Source of the DNA: Senegalia massiliensis
GTDB taxonomy: Bacteria > Bacillota > Clostridia > Tissierellales > SIT17
NCBI RefSeq assembly: GCF_009911265.1
Contig: NZ_QXXA01000005.1
Span: 265,832-329,831, forward strand
Length of the DNA stretch: 64,000 bases
Reading direction: 5' to 3'
The notes under the pieces: model-generated
Seen by the model: only the letters and a program-made list of their open reading frames with translations
Told to the model about the DNA's origin: nothing
Databases searched by the model: none
Program-made: the position numbers and the translations under genes
In this document: one piece after another, positions 45,794 through 55,729 of the stretch
How the letters are laid out: every line of letters starts with the position of its first letter
How positions within the stretch are numbered: position 1 is the stretch's first letter

Positions 45794-45854
45794 ATTATCA
45801 CCCTTTCATAACCTTATAGTGATAATATACCCTATTTATGTTAATTAAAATATA

Positions 45855-46673
45855 CTAATTTTTATATGATTTTTCAGATATTAAATTTATTATATCTACT
45901 AATTCCTTTTTTATATTACTTTTTACATTAACATCTTCTATATTTTCTACTATATTAGCTATATTTGATAGCTTAATTTCTATATTTTTAAAATAATCTA
46001 TTTGATTATTTTTTCTATCATTATTAATTTTTTTAATATCTTTTTCATGAATTTCTTGTAATTCTTCTTTATTTTTAGTATGAGATATCTTAATTTTAAT
46101 ATTAAACTTTTCTTTTAATTTATTTTCTATACTATGTAATATATCTTTAGATTTTTCTATATTATTATTTGGTAAAATAATAATGAATTCATTTTTTTCA
46201 CTTCTAATTGCTATATCCACAAGTGATAATTTATCTTTAATTATATTTGTTATATTATTTATATTTTTTTCTAATTCTATTGATGGATTAATAGAAATTG
46301 TCATCATGGAGTACATATCAGTTTTAATAGGAGACATTATATTTTGTTTTATTTTATTCCAAAGGTTTTTATTATATAGGCCTGTTACTTTATCTGTATA
46401 GGCCATAGATATAAGTTCATTTGAATTTGATGATTTTATACTATAAAAATTAGCAAAAAAATACTTTCTGAAATCTAAATCTAAAGATTCAATTTTTATA
46501 ATATAATTTTTAATTATTACTATATTATTATCAACTAATTCTTTTTTTATTTGTTGTCTATTTCTTTCAATATATTTAAGGTTCTTATCATCTATATTAG
46601 GATATTGTAATCTACCTTCAGTATCAAATATAATAAAAGTTCCTTCTTTTTTAGAAAGAGTATACTTATCCAT
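45855..46673 (-). CDS. Protein with degenerate GGDEF-like domain
   Basis: 272 aa from ATG 46673 (AGGAAG 8 bp upstream). Residues about 95-205 recall a GGDEF domain: AYTDKVTGLYNKNLWNKI is the entry motif (D-x-LTGLxNR), but the signature reads SEKNEF instead of GGDEF and the metal Asp is not clear, so no diguanylate cyclase activity is expected. N-terminal about 85 residues unassigned (PAS-like sequence EGTFIIFDTEGRLQYPN possible); C-terminus coiled coil. Confidence 0.65.
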   Translation of the reverse strand: MDKYTLSKKEGTFIIFDTEGRLQYPNIDDKNLKYIERNRQQIKKELVDNNIVIIKNYIIKIESLDLDFRKYFFANFYSIKSSNSNELISMAYTDKVTGLYNKNLWNKIKQNIMSPIKTDMYSMMTISINPSIELEKNINNITNIIKDKLSLVDIAIRSEKNEFIIILPNNNIEKSKDILHSIENKLKEKFNIKIKISHTKNKEELQEIHEKDIKKINNDRKNNQIDYFKNIEIKLSNIANIVENIEDVNVKSNIKKELVDIINLISEKSYKN

Positions 46674-46842
46674 GATATTCACTTCCTATAATTTTCTATA
46701 ATTAGGTCTATAGTCCTATAATATAACTTTAAAAATGTATAGTCAACCTATTTTAAATATTAAAAATATTTATCCTATTATATTTATAGTCATATTTGGG
46801 AATATTTATTACTGATATTACATTATATTTAGGAGAGATTAT

Positions 46843-48363
46843 ATGAAAAATTTTGAAAATGAACCACTATCTTATTGGTTAGATTCAACAGAGAAAACAA
46901 ACTATCCTTCCCTTGATAAAGATATAAATACTGATGTAGTAATAATTGGAGGAGGGATTGCAGGCATTACATCCGGATTTATATTAAAAGAAAGAGGTTT
47001 AAATGTAGTCATTTTAGAAGTAGATAATATATTAGAAGGTACTACTGCTCGTACAACTGCAAAGGTTACATCCCAACATAACCTTATGTATAACAAACTT
47101 ATAAAAGAAATGGGAGAAGATTATGCTCGTAAATATTTACAAGCAAATGAAGATGCTATAGACTTTATAAAACAAATAATAAAAGAAAAAAATATAGATT
47201 GTGATTTTACTGAATTACCAGCATATGTTTATACAACTACTGATAAATATATAAAAGATATTAAAGATGAAGTAATAGCTGTACAAAAACTTGGGAAAGA
47301 TGCAGTGTTTGTAGAAACTCTAGACCTTCCTTTTAACGTAAAAGGTGCTATAAAATTTGAAAATCAAGCACAATTTCACCCTAGAAAATATCTCCTAAAA
47401 TTGTCTAAAGAAATAAATTCTAATGGAAGTTATATATATGAAAAGACTAAAGTAGTAGACATAAAAGATGAAAAGACTGTAAAAGTTATAACTAGTAATG
47501 AAAATATAATTTCAGCAAAGAAAGTAATAATAGCAACTCACTTTCCTATAGAAAATTTTAGAGGATTATATTTTTCTAGAATGTATACAGAAAGATCTTA
47601 TATATTAGGTGCTTTATCTAAAGATAGTATTCCAAATGGAATGTATATATCTGCAGAAAAGCCTATAAGGTCATTAAGATATCAAAATTATAATGACAAG
47701 AAAATGCTATTAATAGGTGGAGATGGTCACAAAACTGGTCAAGGTGAAAATACTAAAAAACACTATAATAATTTAAAAAAGTTTGCAGAAGAAAACTTTG
47801 AAATAGAAAGTATTCCATATAGATGGTCAACTCAAGATTGTATGCCAATGGATGACATACCATTCATAGGTAAAATAACAAGTAATTCAGAGAATATATT
47901 TTTATCTACTGGATTTAAAAAATGGGGAATGACTAATGCGACTGCAGGAGCAATGATTTTAGCTGATATAATAACAAATGGAAAAAGTCCATATAGTGAG
48001 GTGTTTTCTCCATCTAGATTTAATATAAAGGGAAGTATATCTAATTTTATAAAAGAAAATTTAAATGTAGGGTATGAATTTATAAAAGGGAAATTAAAAA
48101 CTGGAAATATTGATATAGAAGTAGCTACAGGACAAGGAAAAGTAGTAGATTTAAACGGTAAAAGAGTTGGTTTCTATAAAGATACTGAAGGTAAAACTTA
48201 TATAGTTGATACTACTTGTACCCATTTAGGATGTGAACTTTCATGGAATGATGCTGAAAAATCATGGGATTGTCCTTGTCATGGTTCCAGATTTTCATAT
48301 GATGGAACAATTCTAGAAGGTCCTGCTTTACATGAACTTAGTGTAAAAATAATAGATGATTAG
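46843..48363 (+). CDS. FAD-dependent oxidoreductase with C-terminal Rieske domain
   Basis: 506 aa. DadA-like FAD fold: VVIIGGGIAGITSGFIL (about 33-49), TTARTTAKVT, and DDIPFIGKI near the end of that domain. Residues about 425-504 are a Rieske [2Fe-2S] site: CTHLGCELS (Cys, His) and CPCHGSRFSYDG. The same arrangement occurs in Bacillus proteins annotated as FAD-Rieske (YhfW-like). Probably an electron-transfer amine or sulfur oxidase; substrate not known. Single gene, AGGAGAG before ATG. Confidence 0.9.
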   Translation: MKNFENEPLSYWLDSTEKTNYPSLDKDINTDVVIIGGGIAGITSGFILKERGLNVVILEVDNILEGTTARTTAKVTSQHNLMYNKLIKEMGEDYARKYLQANEDAIDFIKQIIKEKNIDCDFTELPAYVYTTTDKYIKDIKDEVIAVQKLGKDAVFVETLDLPFNVKGAIKFENQAQFHPRKYLLKLSKEINSNGSYIYEKTKVVDIKDEKTVKVITSNENIISAKKVIIATHFPIENFRGLYFSRMYTERSYILGALSKDSIPNGMYISAEKPIRSLRYQNYNDKKMLLIGGDGHKTGQGENTKKHYNNLKKFAEENFEIESIPYRWSTQDCMPMDDIPFIGKITSNSENIFLSTGFKKWGMTNATAGAMILADIITNGKSPYSEVFSPSRFNIKGSISNFIKENLNVGYEFIKGKLKTGNIDIEVATGQGKVVDLNGKRVGFYKDTEGKTYIVDTTCTHLGCELSWNDAEKSWDCPCHGSRFSYDGTILEGPALHELSVKIIDD

Positions 48364-48383
48364 AGTATATACTCTAATCATCT
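48354..48383. terminator. Bidirectional terminator Rieske oxidoreductase/queG
   Basis: Loopless 30-bp palindrome, arms 48354-48368 and 48369-48383 (GATTAGAGTAT core), holding the stop of the plus gene and flanked by AT tracts. Confidence 0.6.
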
Positions 48384-49279
48384 ATTTCTATTCCTTCTAT
48401 TATTTCATAATTTCTCTTTATCACTTTTCTTCCTCGCCAAGCAAAAGCTCTATCTCCATATTTCCTTTTAAATCCCTTATTGCTCATATCTTTAATTTGA
48501 TCATAATCTAATCTATGAATTAAATCTTTTTTAAACTCTTTTATATTAGTTTCTTTTATTCCATCATTATGAGGGCAAACTAATTGACAAATATCACAGC
48601 CGAATAAAATATTATCTTTTTTTATTATCTCTTTATCTATATCATCTATATCTCTTTTTTTTTGGGTAATAAATGATCTACATCTTAAAGGATTAATATC
48701 AAAGTTTCCAAGTATAATATTGCCAGGACATTCATATTTACATTTCATACATTGAAAACAAGTCTTATCTAGAGGCTTGTCATGTTTAAAAGGATAATTA
48801 TTAATAATATAGCCAATAAAAAAGTATGTTCCATAGTCATCATTTATTAAATGAGCATTTATACCAAAAAAACCAAGTCCTGCTCTATAACCTAAATATC
48901 TATCTACTAAATGCCCTGTATCTACATGTACTTGATATTCAAAGTCATCTATTTTTTTATTTAAAAATTCACCTATTTTTTCTAATTTTTCTTTTACTAT
49001 TAAATGATAATCTTTTGAATAAGTATAATTTGATAAGTTAGATCTTTTATTTTCTTTTGTAATATATGGAAAGAGACAAACTATAATAGATTTTGCATTT
49101 TCCATAGTAAGTGTAGGATCTACTCTCAGCTCTATACTAGAACCCTCTAATCCTGTAAGCTGTCCTTCTTGTTTTCTACGAATTAATATATCTTCTAATT
49201 CTTTATATGGACCAATATCTGCTATACCTACTTTTTCTATTTCTATTGATTTTACATATTCTATTAATTCCTCTTTCAT
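48374..49279 (-). CDS. queG: Epoxyqueuosine reductase (QueG)
   Basis: 301 aa cobalamin/[4Fe-4S] enzyme making queuosine in tRNA. Two ferredoxin clusters: CFQCMKCKYECPGNI and CDICQLVCPHN; VDTGHLVDRYLGYRAGLGFFG is the QueG core. It lacks the C-terminal HEAT-repeat domain of the longer Bacillus form. AGAGGA precedes ATG 49279. Confidence 0.9.
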   Translation of the reverse strand: MKEELIEYVKSIEIEKVGIADIGPYKELEDILIRRKQEGQLTGLEGSSIELRVDPTLTMENAKSIIVCLFPYITKENKRSNLSNYTYSKDYHLIVKEKLEKIGEFLNKKIDDFEYQVHVDTGHLVDRYLGYRAGLGFFGINAHLINDDYGTYFFIGYIINNYPFKHDKPLDKTCFQCMKCKYECPGNIILGNFDINPLRCRSFITQKKRDIDDIDKEIIKKDNILFGCDICQLVCPHNDGIKETNIKEFKKDLIHRLDYDQIKDMSNKGFKRKYGDRAFAWRGRKVIKRNYEIIEGIEIDD

Positions 49280-49292
49280 ATAATCAATCCTC

Positions 49293-50096
49293 TTATTTTA
49301 TATCAAATATTTCTTCTAATTTTTTTCCTAATCCATCTTCAGTATTTGGTCCTATAATTTCATGATTTGGTAACTCTTTTATTAATTTATCATGTGCATT
49401 TTCCATTATATAGCCTTTCCCAACTGTTTTAAGCATTTCTAAATCATTTAATCCATCTCCAAAGGCTATTGTTTCTTCAAGTGATATGTTATGTCTTTTT
49501 AATACTTCCTTTATAGCATACCCCTTTGATACACCTTTTGGCATTACTTCAAGGCATGTATCAAGTGAAAATGTTATATTTAATTTTCCTGGATATAATT
49601 TTTCTATTCTTTCTTTTAAATCAACTAATTTTTCATGTTCCAAGCTTAAAAAGAATACCTTATGTGATTTTATATTTTCTAATGTTTTTAAATCAGTTAT
49701 TTGATATAAAAAAGGGGAGTCTTTTACAAAGTCATCTAAATAATCATTTTCTTTCTCTATATACCATTCATTTTCCATATATATATTTTTATGAATATCT
49801 TCTTCAATGTCTAAATTTATTAATCCTTTTACTATTTCTTCATCAATATCATGTCCAATTAATTTATTTTTATCCTTATCATGTATTCTACCACCATTTG
49901 ATGTTATAAATATTGAATCTAAATTTAAACCATTTCTTACAAAATCAATATCTTCATGATGACGTCCAGTTGCAATAAAAAACTTTACACCTTTATTAAT
50001 TACTTTTTCTATAACTTGTTTAGTATATTCACTTATTTTATGATCACTATTTAAAAGTGTACCATCTAAGTCAGATATTATAGCCTTATATTTCAT
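49293..50096 (-). CDS. Cof-type HAD family phosphatase
   Basis: 267 aa. HAD motifs SDLDGTLLNSD (nucleophile Asp), FIATGRHH, and AFGDGLNDLEML; large cap domain typical of the Cof subfamily (sugar phosphatases, often flavin or pyridoxal phosphate). Start ATG 50096 with AGGAGAG 7 bp upstream. Substrate not predictable. Confidence 0.9.
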   Translation of the reverse strand: MKYKAIISDLDGTLLNSDHKISEYTKQVIEKVINKGVKFFIATGRHHEDIDFVRNGLNLDSIFITSNGGRIHDKDKNKLIGHDIDEEIVKGLINLDIEEDIHKNIYMENEWYIEKENDYLDDFVKDSPFLYQITDLKTLENIKSHKVFFLSLEHEKLVDLKERIEKLYPGKLNITFSLDTCLEVMPKGVSKGYAIKEVLKRHNISLEETIAFGDGLNDLEMLKTVGKGYIMENAHDKLIKELPNHEIIGPNTEDGLGKKLEEIFDIK

Positions 50097-50161
50097 TTTT
50101 ATCTCTCCTCTTTGCATCTCTTTTATCCTCTAACACAAGACTGTATTTTGCTTGTTTTATA

Positions 50162-50193
50162 CACAGACTACATATAATTATATGTAGTCTGTG
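50162..50193. other. Loopless 32-bp perfect palindrome
   Basis: Arms of 16 bp meet at 50177/50178 (CACAGACTACATATAA and complement). It lies between a LUD gene and a HAD gene. Neither strand has a T run after it, so it could be a weak terminator or a protein-binding site. Confidence 0.5.
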
Positions 50194-50242
50194 ATTTAAT
50201 TAATTTTAGTTACCAATAGTAATAATTTTACAAAATAAATAA

Positions 50243-50884
50243 TTAATATCCTAACTGCTTTCCTACAATAATTACTTTTATTCTATCTTTGATAAACTGT
50301 CCTCTAATTATTGTAAAATCATTACATATTCTATTAGGACTTTTACAATCTACACAATAGCCTAAGGTAGTACATGGAGTGTTTTTGTCCAATCTTTTTG
50401 CGTCAATTGGAGCAGAGTAATTCCTAACTCTTTTTTCTGCTTCTTCTATGTTCTTAACAATCTTATTTATACCGGTTACTAAAATAACCTGTTTAGGTCC
50501 ATAAATCATTGGTGCAACTCTACTTCCATTACCATCAATATTGTAAAGTTCTCCATCTTCGGTCAAGGCATTTGTACTACACATAAAAGTATCAGCAGAA
50601 AAATTTTTTATATAGATTTGCTTTTTTTCTTCACTTGTAATACCTTCTCTGTACTTATCTAAAAAAGTGTAATTTCCTTTACGAAGAAAATCTATAGCAC
50701 CTGTTTCAAAGAGTGTCATTGAGTCACCTACACCAACTACAGAATTTTCACCTATAAGTTCCTTTAAAAGTCCTTCTAATTCAACATGATCCTTGACGAA
50801 AAAACCTTCCATATTGCGTTTTCTTAAATTATTTATAGTTCTTTTAATTTGTTCTTCTAAATACCATAAAACATTATTATCCAT
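50243..50884 (-). CDS. LUD domain protein (LutC-like)
   Basis: 213 aa. LUD/DUF162 domain: NMEGFFVKDHVELEG, SVVGVGDSMTLFETGAIDFLR, DTFMCSTNALTEDGEL, and a C-terminal CTTLGYCVDCKSPNRIC cysteine set. In many Clostridia this stand-alone form accompanies lactate/fermentation genes, but role unclear. ATG 50884 has AAAGGA 10 bp upstream; an ATG seven codons earlier (50905) lacks one. Confidence 0.85.
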   Translation of the reverse strand: MDNNVLWYLEEQIKRTINNLRKRNMEGFFVKDHVELEGLLKELIGENSVVGVGDSMTLFETGAIDFLRKGNYTFLDKYREGITSEEKKQIYIKNFSADTFMCSTNALTEDGELYNIDGNGSRVAPMIYGPKQVILVTGINKIVKNIEEAEKRVRNYSAPIDAKRLDKNTPCTTLGYCVDCKSPNRICNDFTIIRGQFIKDRIKVIIVGKQLGY

Positions 50885-51002
50885 ATAAATGTATATCCTT
50901 TCCATAAATATAGTTCAACTATTACTTTTATAATAATAATATCATATTTCATAATATCTAACATTTAGGAACTACTATATAATTACCTATACTATATTTC
51001 TG

Positions 51003-51461
51003 TTATTTTTTATGTTTCTTCCTTAAATCTTTGAAAAAGTTTTTCATTATATTAGAACATTCTTGTTCCATTATACCAGTAATCATTTCTACTCTATGAT
51101 TTAACTTATCATTTTGAACAATATTCAATATTGAACCACATGCGCCTGCTTTTTTATCCATTGATCCTATTATTAATTTATCTATTCTAGAGTTTACAAT
51201 AGCTCCAGCACACATAGCACAGGGTTCTATTGTGACATACATAGTACATCCTGTAAGTCTCCATCCTCCAAGTATCTCAGATGCATCTTGTAATGCAATT
51301 ATTTCTGCATGAGCTGTAGGATCATTCAATTCTTCTCTCATATTATATGCACTTGCTATTATTTTACCATCTTTTACTATAACACACCCTATAGGTACTT
51401 CTTCTTTTTGGTATGCTATTTCTGCTTGTTTTAATGCTTTTTTCATAAAATAATTGTTCAA
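51003..51461 (-). CDS. tadA: tRNA-specific adenosine deaminase (TadA)
   Basis: 152 aa. Zinc deaminase motifs AHAEIIAL (His and catalytic Glu) and PCAMCAGAI (two Cys). It converts A34 to inosine in tRNA-Arg(ACG). TTG 51461 chosen: AGGAG lies 7 bp upstream; a longer frame up to 51569 would run into the tRNA-Arg gene. Confidence 0.94.
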   Translation of the reverse strand: MNNYFMKKALKQAEIAYQKEEVPIGCVIVKDGKIIASAYNMREELNDPTAHAEIIALQDASEILGGWRLTGCTMYVTIEPCAMCAGAIVNSRIDKLIIGSMDKKAGACGSILNIVQNDKLNHRVEMITGIMEQECSNIMKNFFKDLRKKHKK

Positions 51462-51483
51462 TCTTATTCTCCTAATTATAATA

Positions 51484-51511
51484 AGAGTCCTTTGATAATA
51501 CAAAGAACTCT
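51484..51511 (-). terminator. Terminator after tRNA-Arg
   Basis: Eleven-bp stem (51484-51494 with 51501-51511, one G-U) with a six-base loop, then TTATTAT on the minus strand. It separates tRNA-Arg from tadA. Confidence 0.55.
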
Positions 51512-51534
51512 TTCTTTTAAATTTATTTACTTTA

Positions 51535-51611
51535 TGGTGCTCCCGAGAGGAATCGAACCCCTGGCCCACGCCTTAGGAGGGCGTTGCTCTATCCTACTGA
51601 GCTACGGGAGC
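51535..51611 (-). tRNA. tRNA-Arg (anticodon CCT)
   Basis: 77 nt with encoded CCA. Acceptor GCTCCCG pairs with CGGGAGC; anticodon loop CTCCTAA, anticodon CCT; T loop GTTCGATTC. Reads AGG codons. Preceded by a consensus promoter. Confidence 0.97.
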
Positions 51612-51631
51612 AATATTATAAATCCTTATCT

Positions 51632-51660
51632 ATTATATATTAATTTACTTATATTGTCAA
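51632..51660 (-). promoter_or_regulatory. Consensus promoter of tRNA-Arg
   Basis: TTGACA (51655-51660), 17-bp spacer, TATAAT (51632-51637) on the minus strand: a perfect sigma-A consensus 20 bp before the tRNA. Confidence 0.88.
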
Positions 51661-51675
51661 TGATAATTACTTCCA

Positions 51676-52818
51676 TTACAACCATCCAAATAAGGTTCTA
51701 TATATTCTAATAAAAATATTAGCTTTTTTTAAATCTCTATTTGCAAATAAATCTAATTTATATTTCAACTTTTTATTTTGATAAACTTCTAGTATCCCTA
51801 CTTTTTTATCTTTTTTTAAAGGAAGTTTTAAATTTTCATCTATTAATACTTTTGTACTTATTTTATCACCATTTTTAACTATCAAATATTCATCCTTCTT
51901 TGGTACTAATTTCACATCTTGATTTTTAGCCTTTTTTAAATTTATATTTATACCTTTATCTTTTGATATTATTTCTTTAGTACCAAAATTTTCAATTCCA
52001 TATTCAAGTAACTTTTGACTTTTTTCTTTTCTTTCCTTTCTAGTTTCTGCCCCCATTACTATAGCAATAAGTCTCATTTCTTTATCCTTATTCTTATCTT
52101 TAGGTAGTTTTATACTTGATACTAAACATAATCCTGCAGCATTTGTATTACCTGTTTTTATTCCATCTACTAATGGCATACCTTTAAGAAGTGGATTGGT
52201 ATTTTCTTCGAATTTTCTAGGATTTATTTCTATATACATTTTATCTGTTATTTCTAAAATTTCAGGATACTGATTTAATATATATCGAGTTAATATATTT
52301 ATCTCTCTTATTGTCATAGTATTTTCTCTTTTATCTTCTTCAGGTAATCCATTAGGATTATAAAAAACTGTATTTTCAAGACCTAATTCTTTTGCTTTTT
52401 GATTCATCATCTTTACAAATTCAGCTTCACTACCTGCAACATGTTCTGCAATTGCAATACATGAATCATTGGCTGAAGCTATAAGTATAGATTCTATAAG
52501 GATTTCAAGTGGTAGCATATCACCTTTTTTCAGATAAAAAGTTGATCCATATTCTTTTGGTGGATTTTCACCTACTGTTACAATATCACTTAAATGAACT
52601 TTTCCTTCTTTTAAAGCATCTTTTGTAACAACATAAGTCATAAGTTTTGTAATACTTGCTATCTCTATTTTTTTGTCAACGTTATTTTCATAAAGTATTT
52701 CTCCTGTTTCATAATCAACAAGCATAGCTCCTTTTAGTCCTTCACTTAATTCATCTGCATATGCAAATTGACTAAAGCACATTATTATTAAAAGACATAT
52801 TATAATTATCTTTTTCAT
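51676..52818 (-). CDS. dacF: D-alanyl-D-alanine carboxypeptidase (PBP5/DacF type)
   Basis: 380 aa S11 peptidase. Signal peptide MKKIIIICLLIIMCFSQFAYA, active-site SITK, SAN and KTG motifs, a PBP5 C-terminal beta domain and a membrane-anchoring amphipathic C-terminus (LKKANIFIRIYRTLFGWL). Trims D-Ala from peptidoglycan stem peptides; in sporeformers DacF is used for spore cortex. GGGGGA precedes ATG. Subtype by context, not proof. Confidence 0.88.
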   Translation of the reverse strand: MKKIIIICLLIIMCFSQFAYADELSEGLKGAMLVDYETGEILYENNVDKKIEIASITKLMTYVVTKDALKEGKVHLSDIVTVGENPPKEYGSTFYLKKGDMLPLEILIESILIASANDSCIAIAEHVAGSEAEFVKMMNQKAKELGLENTVFYNPNGLPEEDKRENTMTIREINILTRYILNQYPEILEITDKMYIEINPRKFEENTNPLLKGMPLVDGIKTGNTNAAGLCLVSSIKLPKDKNKDKEMRLIAIVMGAETRKERKEKSQKLLEYGIENFGTKEIISKDKGININLKKAKNQDVKLVPKKDEYLIVKNGDKISTKVLIDENLKLPLKKDKKVGILEVYQNKKLKYKLDLFANRDLKKANIFIRIYRTLFGWL

Positions 52819-52837
52819 TTTTTCCCCCTTTTGAATA

Positions 52838-54361
52838 TTACTTGTTCAAATATTCCTTTGAATTTTCAAACTCACTACTGGTTTTATCTTCAACTATTCT
52901 TAAAAAGTCTTCTGTAGTAGCATTTTTAAATTTAAATTCTTCATAATATGTTTTTAGTATATCATATAGTTCTTCTTTACCAAATTGTTCATTTATATCA
53001 TGTATCATCATTGCTCCACGTGAGTATACTAAAGGTCCATAATCATTCCATCCTGCAAATTCATTTAATGATTTCAATATATTTTTGTCTTTTATAAACT
53101 CTTTTGATATTTCATAATTATTTTCAATCCCATTTTTATAGTAATCATTAGCAGTATCCTCACCATATTCTTCATAGGCATAAATATATTCAGAATAAGT
53201 TGCAAGTGATTCATCTAGCCAAGCTTCATCTATTTCATCATTCCCAACTATACCATACCACCATTGATGTGCTATTTCATGAACTATTACAAGCTCTAAA
53301 CTTCCTATTTTTTTCTCATTATAATAATCATCTCCTATATATACTATGCCTGGATACTCCATTCCACTAGGAAAACTAGTTTGAACTACAGATAACACAC
53401 CATATGGATATTCTCCAAATATATTATTAAAATATTTTAACGAACTTTTAGAAAAGTCTATTGCTCTTTGTTTTACAGCTTCACTTACACCATCAAGAAA
53501 ATATAGATTGATTGCAGTCTTATCGTAATTTTTAGTTATTTTTTCAAAATGACTACTAGCTACCCATGCAAAGTCTCTCATCAGTTTTGCTTCTATATCC
53601 CATATTTTTTTGTCACCTTTTATTTTCTCATCTATTATATTTCCACTTGTTGCAATTACTATATCTCTTGGTGCTTTTATTTTTACATTATAATTGCTTA
53701 CATCACTATAAAAAGGATCTCCTATACTATAATAAGGATCTAGATTCCAACCATCTTCATCATATACTGCTGCAATTGGATACCAATTACCAAAATTAAA
53801 TGTTTTATCTCCATATCCAAATCTATCTTGTGCTGGTGGTAATTTAACAGTATATTTCATAGAAATATCTATAGATTCACCTTTATGTAACTTTTCATTT
53901 AGATCTAATTTGAGTATTGTATTTCCTTTTCCTATAAGTTTGTAATTAATCTTATTTCCATTTACTTTTACTTCTTCTATATCTATATATCCTTTTTCAA
54001 ATCCATTTGGATATGCAGTTTCAAAACTATCAAATAAAAATGGAGCTGTTTCTCTTTTTTTAAATGCATTTGGATATACATGAAAATATACATTTTTTAA
54101 ATCTACATTTTCTTTATTTATATAAATTGTTTCTTGCTCTGCATGATATTTTTTATCTTCAGGAAAAAATTCTACTTCAATATTATATTTATCTATTTTA
54201 TTTATATCTAAGTTATTATAATCATCTGTAATTAATGTATTAAAATCTTCTTCTTTATCTTCTTTTACCATATTTTCAATAGGATTTTTTGAACAAGCTG
54301 TGAATCCTATTATTATGATAGTAATAATTAATAGAATTAATACCTTTTTTATAATTTTCAA
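52838..54361 (-). CDS. M1 family metallopeptidase, lipoprotein
   Basis: 507 aa. TTG start with GGGGTGAT upstream; signal peptide with lipobox Cys23 (GFTACS). Zinc motif VHEIAHQWWYG with a Glu in DEAWLDESLA 18 residues later (about 359-381). FPSGMEYPG is the GxMEN-like exopeptidase loop, here GMEYP. A cell-surface aminopeptidase. Directly upstream of dacF on the same strand (20 bp). Confidence 0.92.
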   Translation of the reverse strand: MKIIKKVLILLIITIIIIGFTACSKNPIENMVKEDKEEDFNTLITDDYNNLDINKIDKYNIEVEFFPEDKKYHAEQETIYINKENVDLKNVYFHVYPNAFKKRETAPFLFDSFETAYPNGFEKGYIDIEEVKVNGNKINYKLIGKGNTILKLDLNEKLHKGESIDISMKYTVKLPPAQDRFGYGDKTFNFGNWYPIAAVYDEDGWNLDPYYSIGDPFYSDVSNYNVKIKAPRDIVIATSGNIIDEKIKGDKKIWDIEAKLMRDFAWVASSHFEKITKNYDKTAINLYFLDGVSEAVKQRAIDFSKSSLKYFNNIFGEYPYGVLSVVQTSFPSGMEYPGIVYIGDDYYNEKKIGSLELVIVHEIAHQWWYGIVGNDEIDEAWLDESLATYSEYIYAYEEYGEDTANDYYKNGIENNYEISKEFIKDKNILKSLNEFAGWNDYGPLVYSRGAMMIHDINEQFGKEELYDILKTYYEEFKFKNATTEDFLRIVEDKTSSEFENSKEYLNK

Positions 54362-54397
54362 ATCATCACCCCTGATATATTTTATAATTAGTATAAA

Positions 54398-54420
54398 TAA
54401 GAGAGCTTTACGCTCTCTTA
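54398..54420 (-). terminator. Terminator after serS
   Basis: Nine-bp stem TAAGAGAGC (54398-54406) with GCTCTCTTA (54412-54420), loop TTTAC, just 4 bp past the serS stop. No long T run follows. Confidence 0.6.
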
Positions 54421-54424
54421 AATA

Positions 54425-55702
54425 CTATGCTTTTTCTATTTTTTCTATTCCACCCATATAGTTTCTTAAAACTTCTGGTATTTCAACAGTTCCATCACTA
54501 TTTTGATAATTTTCCAATATAGCTGCTGTAGTTCTACCAAGTGCAAGACCTGAACCATTTAATGTATGAACATATTCTAGCTTATTAGTATCTTCATTTC
54601 TATATCTTATATTTGCTCTTCTAGCTTGAAAATCTTCAAAATTACTACAAGAAGATATTTCAACATATCTATTATAACTTGGCATCCAAACTTCTAGATC
54701 ATATGTTTTTGCTGAAGAAAAACCTAAATCTCCTGTACAAAGTTCTACTACTCTATATGGTAACTTCAAAGCTTTAAGTATTTTCTCAGCATCATTTGTT
54801 AATTTTTCTAATTCATCATAAGAATCTTCTGGTTTTGAAAACTTAACTAATTCCACTTTATTAAATTGGTGATTTCTTATAAGCCCTCTTGTATCTCTTC
54901 CTGCTGAACCTGCTTCTTGTCTAAAACATGGAGTATATGCTGTATATTTTATAGTTAAATCATCTTGACTTAATATATCATCCCTATGAATATTTGTAAC
55001 GGGAACTTCTGCTGTAGGTACTAAAAATAAATCTTTTGAAGGTATATTAAAAGCATCTTCTTCAAATTTAGGAAGTTGACCTGTACCTGTCATACTATCT
55101 CTATTTACTAAAAATGGAGGAATTATTTCAGTGTAACCTCCTTCTCTTGTATGAGTATTTAGCATGAAATTCATTAAAGCCCTTTCAAGTGATGCTCCCA
55201 TACCTTTATATAGTGAGAAGCGTGCACCAGTTATTTTAGATGCAGTTTCAAAATTCAATATATCTAAGTCTGTTCCTATATCCCAGTGAGCTTTAGGTTC
55301 AAAGTCAAAACTTTTAGGTTCAAGTACTTTTCTTATTTCTTTATTGTCACTATCGCTATCTCCTATTATCACTTTATCATTAGGTATATTAGGTAGCATT
55401 AATAATTTAGAGTTTAATTCACCCTCTATTTCTTTTAATTCTTTATCCATATCCTTAATTTTAGAAGATAAATTTTTCATCTCATTTAAAACTTCAGATA
55501 TATCTTTACCCTCTTTTTTAAATTGAGGAATCCTTTTAGATACATTATTTTGTTCTGCTTTCATATTTTCTACATCTTGTAATATTTGTCTTCTTTTTAA
55601 ATCTAGATTATATACTATATCTACATCAAATTCACCTTTTCTTTTAGAAAGTGCTCGTTTTACACCTTCTTTATCATTTCTAATCATTTTTACATCAAGC
55701 AT
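54425..55702 (-). CDS. serS: Seryl-tRNA synthetase
   Basis: 425 aa class II synthetase. N-terminal antiparallel coiled coil (about 25-105), motif 2 [24 protein letters not shown] and motif 3 [22 protein letters not shown] 55702 is placed after AGGAGATGAAAAAA; an ATG at 55711 overlaps the ribosome binding site. A T-box leader upstream ties expression to uncharged tRNA-Ser. Confidence 0.97.
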   Translation of the reverse strand: MLDVKMIRNDKEGVKRALSKRKGEFDVDIVYNLDLKRRQILQDVENMKAEQNNVSKRIPQFKKEGKDISEVLNEMKNLSSKIKDMDKELKEIEGELNSKLLMLPNIPNDKVIIGDSDSDNKEIRKVLEPKSFDFEPKAHWDIGTDLDILNFETASKITGARFSLYKGMGASLERALMNFMLNTHTREGGYTEIIPPFLVNRDSMTGTGQLPKFEEDAFNIPSKDLFLVPTAEVPVTNIHRDDILSQDDLTIKYTAYTPCFRQEAGSAGRDTRGLIRNHQFNKVELVKFSKPEDSYDELEKLTNDAEKILKALKLPYRVVELCTGDLGFSSAKTYDLEVWMPSYNRYVEISSCSNFEDFQARRANIRYRNEDTNKLEYVHTLNGSGLALGRTTAAILENYQNSDGTVEIPEVLRNYMGGIEKIEKA

Positions 55703-55729
55703 TTTTTTCATCTCCTTTTTTATTTAAAA

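Noticed and set aside
49526..49909. 127-aa plus-strand frame inside the HAD phosphatase gene
   Set aside because: Antisense shadow of a clear gene; very Leu/Phe/Tyr-rich and without a ribosome binding site.
50162..50193. Ordinary rho-independent terminator after the LUD gene
   Set aside because: The palindrome is perfect but neither strand has a following T run; kept as an unassigned palindrome.
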